Assembly (NCBI GenBank): GCA_930367215.1
Contig: OV884057.1
Coordinates: forward strand, 262,340,339 to 262,404,338
DNA: 64,000 bases
Direction of reading: 5' to 3'
Source: Pollenia angustigena
Lineage: Eukaryota; Arthropoda; Insecta; Diptera; Polleniidae
Shown here in pieces: positions 10,652 to 20,161 of the stretch. Position 1 is the first letter of the stretch. Each line of letters begins with the position of its first letter. Made by a program: the position numbers and the translations under genes. The notes under the pieces were generated by a model. It made no database searches. It was given only the letters and a program-made list of their open reading frames with translations, and was not told where the DNA came from.

Positions 10652-11745
10652 TAAGTTTTATGAGATTAAAACCAGTGATGCCAAATTGGTGCTTTTGGCA
10701 CTATTTATGGTGCTTTTTGATGCCACAAAACGCCAAATTATATCCATAGTGCCAAACTAAAAAAAAGCACTAACTTGGTGCTTTTTCAATTTTTCGTTAG
10801 TGCCTTTAGTGCTTTTTACAATTTTCATTTCTTTCTACCATTTTTTAAAACTGCGATTATATAGAGGATGATTAAGTTGAACTTTGCTATTTGGGGTACA
10901 ATTTTGAGAAGGCTTGTAAAGATTTCAAACGACAAAAAAGTGATAAAAGAAAGTTACATTCGTTTTACCAGAAACTTTATTTTAGGAAACGTTGCACTCT
11001 TTAGCGTTGACAACATATTTAGAAGTCGTAATAAAAACGATGTATTTCGGTAAAAAATTTTTTATAGATGTAGACACTGTTTCAAAAATATAATATGGAT
11101 TAGAAAACATTAGGAATTGTTAAAAAACATTCAGTCGGAAACCGTACAAAAAAAAAAAAAAAAAAAAAAAACGCAAAGATTTAAAAAAAAGAGCCGTAGC
11201 TTGGTATATGCAAAGTGTTTAATAAATTAAAAACAGCTGACAGAAAATACTTTTATAACAAGCATTGTGTAACCTGCCCTTTTTCATGCGCTTTAGTTTT
11301 CCACGTGTTGTGCACTTCTTCCTCTAGTGCTATTGAAAAAAGGTTTGACTAAGTATCAGAATGCAAACATACATGTTTTTTCTATTTTACACCTTATGCG
11401 TGTTCTTTATTCAGAAACGTACATATGTTAAAATAATTGGATAATATCATAAGCCAATTGTTTTATTAAACTTTGCACGATTTTAGCTTAGATTTTTTTA
11501 AACAATAAAATATAATGTTTATTAAAATATATGCTGTCATTAAGTTTTATAAACAATGGTCGGTCATTGCAAATTTTCGGTAATTGCAACAGGCCAGATT
11601 TTTTCGAGTTACGAAAATCGAGCTCGCACTGTATTACTTTAAAACTGTTTTATTGCCAATTTAAACTCCAAGTGATTTGGATGATATTATTTTTATTGAA
11701 GATAATAATAATACATTTAAAAATGTTTATATACAAATGTAAATA
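10652..11745. other. Non-coding stretch with hAT-like terminus
   Basis: CAGTGATGCCAAATTGG at 10,673 resembles a hAT-type end, but no partner end or duplication is visible. Repeated GTGCTTTTT words follow to about 10,825. A 23-base A run lies near 11,149-11,171. No gene recognised. Confidence 0.4.
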
Positions 11746-12212
11746 CAGTACTTTTCGCTTATAGTCACATTCTTTAGTTGCAACCATAACGTGGACTATA
11801 TCGCTAATGTGACTATAAGGTTAATCACATATATGCCACTATAAGTTATGTGAATATAGGAAATAAAAAATTCATATAAATTACACCGACATCAGGCTTA
11901 TAGTTTTACAACAGAGTTGCATACTGTATAAAAAATAGTTAAAATAATAACAAGATATTTCATAACTGATACCAACAGCAAAAACTAATTTTTACGAATA
12001 GAGAGTTGATGACAGGAATTAAATGATTTAATTCATTCTTTCTTTGGACGGATTTTTGATTCGAAAACTAAAAAGAACTTTGTAAATTTTGCTAATGTGA
12101 CTATAACGCGATTAATTCGCTTTACTTTTCCCTTTGACTACTGTTGATAAATGGCATATATGGCAAATGTGCTTATATCGCTAAATGGATTATAACGTTA
12201 ACATTTTATATT

Positions 12213-12696
12213 CTTCAATTCATATTTTATTGATAAATATAACATGGTAAATACACAATAATTTAATATTATATGTTAGTTAAGGGTTTAGTCTATTTTA
12301 TATGACTTTTCTACTTAATTATGTTATATCTGTACAATGTGATAAATTTCTTAAAAATTAATTTAATAAGTTAAGGAAAAATTTTAAAAAACCTTAAAAA
12401 AATAATAAAAAAAAGAAAGTTTTATAAAAACGGGAAAAGTTGATAGTTAAAAATACACGGTTTAAGAACATAAAGAACTGATGTGATCATGCGAGGACCC
12501 GGCACATCTATTAAAAAAATTTTCTGCTATAATAGATATCTTATCCTTGACTAGCGGGATATTAGAAAGTGAATGAAGACGCGATGTTGAAAAATAAGGT
12601 GGTAAATTATAAATAGTTTTTAGAAGTTTATTTTGGCTAACTTGCAACCTTTTCAGATGACATGTTGATGTATCATACCACGCAGGAGCAGCATAA
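12213..12696 (-). mobile_element. 5'-truncated Jockey-type LINE fragment, 13-bp target duplication
   Basis: Insertion in the pogo-like MITE, flanked by the direct repeat AACATTTTATATT at 12,200-12,212 and 12,697-12,709. Only the last part of the reverse transcriptase ORF and the 3' UTR are present, as expected for target-primed insertion with 5' truncation. Confidence 0.8.
12462..12696 (-). pseudogene. C-terminal end of a Jockey-type reverse transcriptase ORF
   Basis: The frame encodes YAAPAWYDTSTCHLKRLQVS followed by QNKLLKTIYNLPPYFSTSRL. This matches the C-terminal region of the LINE at 42,257-44,581 (GCPIWGD..KTHIKRLQIAQNKILK and PWHFSTSRLH). This segment lies after the RT domain in Jockey-group elements. 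The apparent start methionine comes from the duplicated target sequence, so this is not a gene in its own right. Confidence 0.8.
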
Positions 12697-12880
12697 AACA
12701 TTTTATATTAAATTAAATTATAGCGGCAAAATAAACAGATAAAATGGACTATATCGCTAATGTGACTATAAGCGTAGTGACTATAAACGAAAAGTACTGT
12801 ATATTTATTATTTAATCTTAAATGAAAATGGTCCCCATCAACGCCATCGCCTTTTTTTAAATTTCGGAAGTGTTTAATTA

Positions 12881-13035
12881 CCCTACAAGAAATGAATGAG
12901 TGAGTAGCCACATTTTTCATTTTGGTGTTAAGAAAATTATAGAAAGAAATGACCGAAATAAAGTTTTCGGTCACATTCGGTTACATAACACTAAAATGAA
13001 AAATGTGACTACTTGCTCATTCATTTCTTGTAGGA
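12881..13035. mobile_element. 155-bp foldback MITE, TA duplication
   Basis: Arms start CCCTACAAGAAATGAATGAG at 12,881 and, inverted, TCCTACAAGAAATGAATGAG at 13,035. Similarity runs about 50 bp inwards through CACATTTTTCATTTT. TA flanks both sides (12,879-12,880 and 13,036-13,037). It could fold into a long hairpin. No coding capacity. Confidence 0.75.
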
Positions 13036-13163
13036 TATTTTGTTAAAGGATTGTCAACTCAGGGACACCTGTTCTTCAGGTCTCGCTGCTACAACAACAA
13101 CAACAACAACAAGCTGTACGTTCAGATGGACATCATTAGATCAAGTCCGAAAGTGATTCTAAG

Positions 13164-13639
13164 GGCGGCATGAAATAGCCCCCCACGAAAAATGGCGGCG
13201 CGCGGTGAGCCCGCGCATACGCGGCAGGTGCGCTCTATATTGCATTTTATCCGCCGCTCTTCAATATATTGAAAGCATTTTTTTCTGTTGCTATAACCAT
13301 CATTTCAAGTTTTCTGGGATACTGTTCTTAGTTAAGAACTTATCAAAAGAGAAAGTAACGGTACTGACTATTGTATGAAGAAATGTTAGTTTATATCAGC
13401 ACGTTTTTTTATTATAACATGACATTATCAATTCAATATACTATCCGCATGTTACAAGCAAACATCATCAATCAACTTATTTCATATGAAATAACTCCCA
13501 AATATAAAAATGAAGTAAGTCCCCAAAAAAATTAAATAAATCCCCAAAAAACGTTGTTGTTGCCTCTTATATATTTTTTTGGGGAGTAATTTCATTTCCG
13601 TTTTGGGGACTTATTTCGTGGGGGCTATTTCATGCCGCC
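13164..13639. mobile_element. Mutator-like MITE, 9-bp target duplication (copy A)
   Basis: The termini are GGCGGCATGAAATAGCCCCC in inverted orientation. The 9-bp direct repeat GATTCTAAG flanks exactly at 13,155-13,163 and 13,640-13,648. A 9-bp duplication with GG ends fits Mutator-type elements. The right half carries repeated ATGAAATAAGTCCCCAA-type words in both orientations. A GC-rich patch lies at about 13,192-13,232. Length is 476 bp with no transposase. Related elements lie at 59,786-60,757 and from 62,315. Confidence 0.85.
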
Positions 13640-13791
13640 GATTCTAAGTCGATCGGTATACTAAAAGGTGTGTCAAGCAACATTATTGTTAAGTGTTACC
13701 CTCTTTTGGTGTGGGTATAAATATAAACTACATTCAATAATGTATGCAGAAAAAGAAATACATACAATATTTGTGGAACGAATGTATATAC

Positions 13792-14380
13792 CAGTGTTCG
13801 AAAATAAACACTAAGTATCTTTCCTTAGTGTTCGGTTCAGTATATTTGTGGAAAACACAAACACAAACGTTAATAGTGTTTGTTTAGAAAATCATTAATA
13901 AAATTACGTTTCCCTGTTTGTCATATTTCAAACTCAAAAATAATAGGGTTCTTATCCAAATCAACAAAAAAATGAGAACATTTAATTTCGTTTCATATTT
14001 TAAACTTCATTGTTCGGTTCAGCTAATTAATGTTCGTTCGTTTCTGTTGTGCGTAGCGCCCTTTTGACTGGTAAAAATCCAAACATTTTTACAAATGCAA
14101 AGTATACACAATACACAGACAAGCTGTTCGTGCTGCGGTCGCTGCTAAAATTTTTTGTTTGTTCATTTCTTTATCAATGTAAAAAAGAAATATTATAGAA
14201 CATTAAAATATAATGTTTGTCTACAGCATCAGTACAATTGTTCTGTTTTTTTAACGAAGAAAATAGTTAAGAACGGTATTAAGGGTTGTGTTCGTCTACA
14301 CAAACACTAAAAAAATAGATATTGTTCCTGGGTGTATGAGCCGAACGCTAAATAATGTTCCAGTGTACTTTCGAACACTG
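13792..14380. mobile_element. hAT-type MITE, 8-bp target duplication
   Basis: The ends are CAGTGTTCGAAAATAAACAC and, inverted, CAGTGTTCGAAAGTACACTG. They are flanked by GTATATAC (13,784-13,791) and GTATTTAC (14,381-14,388), an 8-bp duplication with one mismatch. The CAGTG start and the 8-bp duplication are hAT hallmarks. Additional internal TTCGGTTCAG and TGTTCG words occur near both ends. Length is 589 bp, non-coding. Confidence 0.8.
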
Positions 14381-14388
14381 GTATTTAC

Positions 14389-16517
14389 TATGTATTTTAA
14401 ATCTGTTGGATTTCGTTTTTTTTTACTTTTACAGTAGTTTAAACTAGAAGTTAAAAACAAAAACTTGTTTGTTTTTGGTTATTATCTATATTTGTTTATT
14501 TTTTGATAAAATTATTTTTTTAATGCCATACATAAATTTTCAGGGTCAACCGGTAATGAATTCAAGATCAGTGATGTTTTCATACCGTTGTTATTGTCGT
14601 TGATGTGGTTTTGGTTGTTGTCGTCAACTACTTGTATTAAATGAGTGATAGTCAAGTTCCAGAGCTAAAAATAACTTGTACATAATATTTATGTACGATA
14701 TTTTTTTTTTTGCATCTCCTACGTTTAATGAATCTTTAATTTCATTTTTTATATATTTGTGTACAAAAGTACTCATAATTAATATAAGAAAAATCAATTC
14801 GTTTCATATACGTTTTTGGAAGACATCCAGCAAAGTATTAGATAATTCAAAAGACATTTACTCTACTATATTTCTTGAAAATTTTAATTGCATACATACC
14901 ATCATATTAAAAAGACAACACAAACAAGTAAGAGTGCAATATTCGGCTATGTCGAATCTTATCTACCCTTTCTTCACCATGGTGGGATAAGAGCAGTTGA
15001 GTTGTAATAAATACAACTGGTTGTGAACAGTTGTAATTTTTGCTATGTTTTTGTTCACCGCAATTTAGCAAAGTTGTAAACCATAATGCAAAAATTAAAA
15101 AATTACAACTCAACTGAATTGAGTTGTAAACCGTAATAGGGGCCTTATATAATTGCTGTTTTTAAGATATAATTAAATCTATTTTGTAACACGCCCACTT
15201 CACTACTCCGACCCTCAATTGGTATTTATAACGAAAATGCTTGCAACTAATTTAGAAACTTTGGCTCTTCTCCAGATATACAGCAAAAAAGACAACGATG
15301 TATTGATGGGTAAATTAAGTGGCAGTTGTGGTTTTAGCATACATATATCTCATCCACTTGTGGACCGATCAGGCTGAATTTCATATGTGTACTTTTGATC
15401 TCAACGGTGCCACTAACTAAAATTTAGCTTAAGTCGATTTAAGCACTTTTTCCTTTTTACCACAGATAAACATATTTAATTATCGATGATAATTATATTT
15501 ATCATATTTTTTTATTATTTATTATCATTTATCACAATAGTGGAGAACGTATCGTTAGATCGACTTTCTGAGTTGATCTAACGATATTCCGACTGACAGG
15601 CATGCAGGCAGGCTGACTGTCCATTTAAAGGATAATTCGATAAAATTTGGCACATATGTTTTAATAGTCACAAGAACCAAGCCTCTTGAAAATTGAATCG
15701 GTCTATAATTTTACATAAATTATAAACAAGCTTTTGTTTATAATAATATAAACATATTAAAAAGAGAATTTAATAAATATAGAAAATAAAAATTAAGTTG
15801 TTCCCAAAAAAAAAAATATATATATCTTTAAAATATGAAAATATTGAAATCTTAAAATGCATTGCGTTGCTGACAGTCCCTAACTGTAGGGGTAATTGGT
15901 TCAAATTATAATAGCGTTTATAAAAGCTTGTTACAGGAATAGGGTCATTGTTCCCATAAACTTATTAAGACTTATTTGATCCCAACTAATTTTATTGTAA
16001 TCTTACCAAATTTTATTGGAATATGTCAACATTTGAGAATAGCTCTCATAGAAATACTACTCCCGAAACAAGCTTTTAATGCCATAACATCCTTATAAAT
16101 GTTAGTGTTACATAAAAATTGGCGACAATGACTTTTACGATAGCTACTATGACATGACAAAAATGTTGTTCTGGTGGGTTCAAAATTAATCATAGGTCCC
16201 ATGTAAACCGCCTTTTTTAAATCACTTAAATGAAAACAAATTTCATAAAGATGAAGATATCAGCAAACAACTTTCACATGAGTCCTAACCTCCTAACATA
16301 ATTTTGTTCCGGCGGGTCCATGATTGCCTGCGTTTCCCAATTAGTTTACACTTGCAAAAATTTGTTATTATATACTATGGGGTATGGTATCAATCATATG
16401 GTCAGGCTTGACCGACTATACATTCTTACTTGTTTTATATTTCTATTTTTATTTTATAGTTGAAAACATTCATAAACAATCTAATAAATAAGTCATTTTA
16501 ACAAATTAACATTGCGA
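14389..16517. repeat. Dispersed repeats and foldback, no gene
   Basis: At about 14,943-14,987 lies the sequence that ends the 1.7-2.6 kb family (GGCTATGTCGAATCTTATC then CCATGGTG). From about 14,990 to 15,140 inverted copies of GTTGAGTTGTAAT and relatives form a foldback. AAACTTTGGCTCTTCTCCAG near 15,257 is another shared block. The rest, to 16,517, is AT-rich repeat-like sequence with no frame I can support. Confidence 0.5.
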
Positions 16518-16522
16518 TGGCG
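16518..16522. other. Transib target-site duplication, left copy
   Basis: TGGCG directly precedes the left terminus and is repeated exactly at 20,157-20,161. A GC-rich 5-bp duplication is the signature of Transib insertion. Confidence 0.9.
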
Positions 16523-16561
16523 CACACTGGGGATTTTTGTATGGAGGTGAGGAAAAAAGTA
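16523..16561. repeat. Transib left terminus: heptamer, 23-bp spacer, A-rich block
   Basis: The heptamer CACACTG occupies 16,523-16,529, a 23-bp spacer 16,530-16,552, and AAAAAAGTA 16,553-16,561. The spacer starts GGGATTT as in the right end. The layout equals that of a 23-RSS (heptamer, 23, nonamer). Confidence 0.85.
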
Positions 16562-16583
16562 TATTTTTCAAAAAATATAATGA

Positions 16584-16915
16584 TTTCATTACAAATTTAG
16601 TTTTATTTATATAGTAATACACAAAAGTAATCAAAATAAAGAAAGTTAGAGAAATATATATCGTTACCTACAATGTAAAAAGCCCTAACTAACAAAAAAA
16701 ATGTAAATGATTTTTTTAATTCATTATTTATTTTAAATCTATTTTTAATTTCATCACAAACTTAGTTTTATTTATATAGTTATATACAAAAGTAATCAAA
16801 ATAAAGAAAGCTAGACAAATGTATATCGTTACCTACAATGTAAAAAGCCCTAACTAACAAAAAATTTAAATGATTTTTTTAATTTTTAATTTATTATTTA
16901 TTTTAAATCTACTTT
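16584..16915. repeat. 165-bp direct tandem duplication inside the Transib left flank
   Basis: The block starting TTTCATTACAAATTTAG at 16,584 recurs as TTTCATCACAAACTTAG at 16,749. Both contain CGTTACCTACAATG and AAGCCCTAACTAAC, at a period of about 165 bp. It lies between the left terminus and the stop codon of the transposase. It may be a duplicated 3' UTR segment. Confidence 0.75.
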
Positions 16916-16923
16916 TTAATTTA

Positions 16924-18774
16924 TTATTCTAAAAGAGCCTTAACTTCGTCGCTTATATCACTATGCTTTTTCTGGCTAAATGAAGGAGTCAAGTGTGAGA
17001 TCATGGGATCTGATGTTACCATCATTCGGTGCATAATATCTTCGTTCGTGGCAATTCGACTGCATTTTCTGGAGTGTCTAAGGCGATATTTTTTATAGTC
17101 TTTGTTACGACTTTCCTGAGCCTCTTCGGATAATAAGCCTACAGGAAAAATACACTTTTCAATTATATATTTTCCATGAATCAGAATTTTGTGGAGTGTT
17201 GGTGGCATATTGTACCACTCGTACAGTGCAACAAACTTTTTTGCCGTCTCCAGACAAAAATCACCAAATTTTTTCGGATCTAGTGCCTCGGTAATGGTTA
17301 TAGCTTCGAGAATTGTTGAAAACCTCTTGATTATGTCTTCATCTAGACCCGTGATTTCGGAAATCAAAGCAGGATTAGCAAAGAATCTTCGTGACGTATT
17401 TCCTGAATTTGTCGTACCAGAGCCTTGTTTAACAGTATCAACCTGTATTCCAATTTTCTCTTTAATTTCACGCTTTATCAAACATTTTCGGGCTTCTCTT
17501 ATCGGACGAGTATTTGAGTCGACTCTTCCACGTTTAAATTCAAGATTGTAAGCTACATGCAAAAGACACTCCATCAGCTTAATACGCGCATGAAGTGGTG
17601 ACATACCAAATTGCAGTGCTTGTTCATTTACGGGCATAGCTTGAACTTCTTCGATTTTATTCATCTTGGATGTTGTTGCTCCACAAATAAAACAAGAAGA
17701 TGCTGCTGGTGTCTCTGTTACTGATTGTGCTGTCTTGCCGTCAATCATTGTAAAATATAATTCATGTTTAACTTTAAAGTTACGATTATTTACTGTTAAC
17801 TCAAATTCTTTTAGTTGAGATATCTCCTCATCGACTCTTCTCTTTACTTCTCGTATAACTTGAGGCGTCTCTTTAACGTACGCAAACTGTAGTGTTCTAC
17901 AATATTGTGTGGAAGAAGGTTTATTGTTGTTCCATACTAATTTATTTATGTCATCACTCAATGATAATTTTAGTGGTACAACTGATGTCATATATAAATG
18001 AGAGTCAGAAATTTGATCATCTGAAAACCTCTGTTGGTATTCGCTTTGACCAGATGCCCCATCACATCCCCATTTATAGTACATTGTTAGATTTCCGCTT
18101 TCAATATTATTTATTTCCTTTACTGATTTGGTCTCTAGGACTCTTTTAGCAGTATGATCCAACAGATTTTGCAGAGGTACACTGCCTGAACTTTCAGTGA
18201 TAGAAATTTCTAGAGGATAACTGTAATTTTTTTTCTTTCGTGAGTTGTTTGTATGGTACGAGTATTCATTTTGTAACCAATGCATTAGATACTCGTATTT
18301 TTCTTTTGTAAGTTCAAGCTTTGTAAACATCCCCAAAGTTTTTAATGTACAAATTTTGTGGTTGGTTTTTGAAATATTAGAAGAAAAATCAATTACTTCT
18401 TGAGGAAACATAGAACGTACTTCATCCCTTTTGTATCGTTTGGTGCGATCACAGCACTCCTCAAACGATTTGCGGGGCCGACCAAGTGCAGAACTGGTAG
18501 AACATTCAGCCTCAGTAAACTTAATTGTAAATGTGCCTTCAAGCCAATTTACATTCTTTTTTTCAAATCGCGACTTCGTACGGTTAGAATCCTGCCATCT
18601 TTGTTTGAAGTTATAGTAAAAGCTTTTATATATGGTATCCAAAATTTCACATGCTCTAGTATCGTTTAAGCCAACGTGCAATTGTTGCAAAAACTGTTTT
18701 AATTTTGTTCTGTCTTTGTCAAATTCCAGAAGCTTCGAGCATAAAACCCCATGAGAAATAGAAAAACTTTCCAT
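16924..18774 (-). CDS. Transib transposase (RAG1-core homologue)
   Basis: A 616-aa open frame. It would cut at the CACACTG termini by a hairpin-forming DDE reaction and insert into GC-rich 5-bp targets. The first catalytic acid is D238 in KWGCDGASGQSEY and the second D345 in FTMIDGKTAQ. The third is one of E550, E551 or E554 in GLLSEEAQESRNKDY. Zinc-site candidates are C361-x2-C364 (CFIC) and H528-x4-H533 (LHKILIH), the same CxxC and HxxxxH layout as in RAG1. The C-terminal YRLRHSRKCSRIATNEDI followed by MVTSDPMIS is typical of the family. Residues 1-170 hold an N-terminal domain I cannot assign. The ATG at 18,774 is the first in frame, and an upstream non-coding exon is possible because GTAAGT lies on this strand at 19,081. 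There are no internal stops. Confidence 0.93.
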   Translation of the reverse strand: MESFSISHGVLCSKLLEFDKDRTKLKQFLQQLHVGLNDTRACEILDTIYKSFYYNFKQRWQDSNRTKSRFEKKNVNWLEGTFTIKFTEAECSTSSALGRPRKSFEECCDRTKRYKRDEVRSMFPQEVIDFSSNISKTNHKICTLKTLGMFTKLELTKEKYEYLMHWLQNEYSYHTNNSRKKKNYSYPLEISITESSGSVPLQNLLDHTAKRVLETKSVKEINNIESGNLTMYYKWGCDGASGQSEYQQRFSDDQISDSHLYMTSVVPLKLSLSDDINKLVWNNNKPSSTQYCRTLQFAYVKETPQVIREVKRRVDEEISQLKEFELTVNNRNFKVKHELYFTMIDGKTAQSVTETPAASSCFICGATTSKMNKIEEVQAMPVNEQALQFGMSPLHARIKLMECLLHVAYNLEFKRGRVDSNTRPIREARKCLIKREIKEKIGIQVDTVKQGSGTTNSGNTSRRFFANPALISEITGLDEDIIKRFSTILEAITITEALDPKKFGDFCLETAKKFVALYEWYNMPPTLHKILIHGKYIIEKCIFPVGLLSEEAQESRNKDYKKYRLRHSRKCSRIATNEDIMHRMMVTSDPMISHLTPSFSQKKHSDISDEVKALLE

Positions 18775-20117
18775 TGCCGTAAAACTCTTGGTCCTTAGTT
18801 TCAGTTATAATTAAATAATTTCGCGTTCGCCAGCACTTGTTGAATAACAAAAATCGATCAGTGAACACCTATAAATACTACGTAAGTTTCAACATTTTAC
18901 TGAAAGGTACTTATGAATTCGCGCATCTTTTAAGGGAGTCTATATACCTGTTTCGTGTGCGTTTAAAATTTTTCGAAACGTTCTAAAAGATGACCACTCA
19001 TAAATGTGGGTGCAATTTGTGTAAAAAAATCATGCAGGTAGCCAACGAAAAAAACCCAAATAATTAAAAAAGTGCACTTACCTTTTTTCCTTTAAATTTT
19101 CCACGCACATTTATTACCGCTTATTACTTTGCTACCGCAATCATAAAAATCAAATAACCTTTTGTTTATTGCTTTTTTTTTTAATTCTGAGAATCATAAA
19201 AAAAGTCATAAATGTTTTTGCAAAGAATTTTGTGCATATCTCGAGCAAATTTTTGAAATGCATACCTTCACTTAATTGTGAATAAAAGCGAAACGCGTTC
19301 ATCGATTTTCATGATTTATGTCTCATTTTTTTCATAGGTTATGCGACTTTACGTGAAAGTAATAAAACTTGAAACTTTTTTTTACTGTTTTGGATTTTTT
19401 ATGAATTAAAAATAAAAAATTTAAATTTTTTGGGCAAAAAATATTTTTTTTCTTCATACATTTATTTATAACTGCGAAACTGTTGCTTATGTAGCAAAAT
19501 GTTATATAAACAGATGAAAGTAATTGTAATTCTTGATTTTTCTAAATTTTTTTCAGCAAAATCCGACTAGTGGTTCTCGAGTTATGTTAAACAAAAGAGC
19601 CTTATCAGAATTGAGTCCCGAATCAATCAGCTGAAAAATGTTGTACTGTGTAATGCAAAAACTTGAGAGGTGGCACCTGGTGGCACTTGAAATTGATTAA
19701 TAATGTTAAAACAGATATAAGACAATGTATTCGGTGTGATTTCAAACTGAGGAAAAGTAAAGAAAAAATTCCAGGTCCAAATGTTTGGAGAAAAATGGGA
19801 TTTTTGTTATATGTCCATAAAAATACAAAAAAAAAAAAAAACTTAAGTCTCTGCAGATTTTTTTTTTCAATTTTAGTATACTGAAATATACTACTTTAAA
19901 TAGAAAAAAAAAGAAAAACGTTAGCTCACATAGTAAAATAATATTCGTATTTAAATTCTTAGGTTTAAATTAAGTTGGTTCGGTAAAACACACAAGTTCT
20001 GAGTTTGAGACGGATATAAAAAAAAACTGGCAGTCAGATCGGAGTAATTCTTTTTGATTTGATTGTACCATTTAGTCTAAAATTGCAACATATCACTGCA
20101 TATTGCTTGAAGACTAT
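18775..20117 (-). other. Transib 5' non-coding region
   Basis: AT-rich, with no second gene. On the minus strand a good splice donor (G|GTAAGTGC, intron starting 19,081) and an acceptor-like TTCAACAAG (AG at 18,837-18,836) would remove about 246 nt upstream of the ATG. That would give a 5' UTR intron. This is speculative. Short frames here have no recognisable features. Confidence 0.4.
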
Positions 20118-20156
20118 GTTGACAATTTGACTTTTTTCCGCGAAATCCCCAGTGTG
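20118..20156. repeat. Transib right terminus: heptamer, 12-bp spacer, A-rich block
   Basis: Read inwards on the minus strand: CACACTG (20,156-20,150), 12-bp spacer GGGATTTCGCGG (20,149-20,138), then AAAAAAGTC (20,137-20,129). The layout equals a 12-RSS. The flanking TGGCG is at 20,157-20,161. Confidence 0.85.
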
Positions 20157-20161
20157 TGGCG

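Larger units (their letters stand above)
11746..12799. mobile_element. pogo-like MITE with TA duplication
   Basis: The left end CAGTACTTTTCGCTTATAGT and right end (inverse) CAGTACTTTTCGTTTATAGT form inverted repeats flanked by TA (11,744-11,745 and 12,800-12,801). The CAGT start, the TTCGCTTA word and the TA target match the pogo/Tigger type. Near both ends and inside, the word CTATATCGCTAATGTGACTA and variants recur (about 11,796, 12,090, 12,165 and 12,744), which are candidate transposase sites. A LINE fragment is nested at 12,213-12,696, so the original element was about 560 bp. No transposase is left. Confidence 0.75.
16523..20156 (-). mobile_element. Complete Transib DNA transposon
   Basis: A 3634-bp element bounded by inverted CACACTGGGGATTT termini and an exact 5-bp duplication TGGCG. 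It carries one long ORF (16,924-18,774, minus). Transib is the transposon superfamily from which the RAG1 recombinase core is thought to derive. The left terminus lies close behind the stop codon. The 5' side of the gene includes about 1.4 kb of non-coding sequence. Both ends and the ORF look intact, so recent or current mobility is possible. Confidence 0.92.

Noticed and set aside
10673..10860. Complete hAT MITE starting CAGTGATGCCAAATT
   Set aside because: No matching opposite terminus or 8-bp duplication could be found.
17189..18669. Plus-strand open frames of 61-120 aa
   Set aside because: They are antisense shadows of the Transib transposase.
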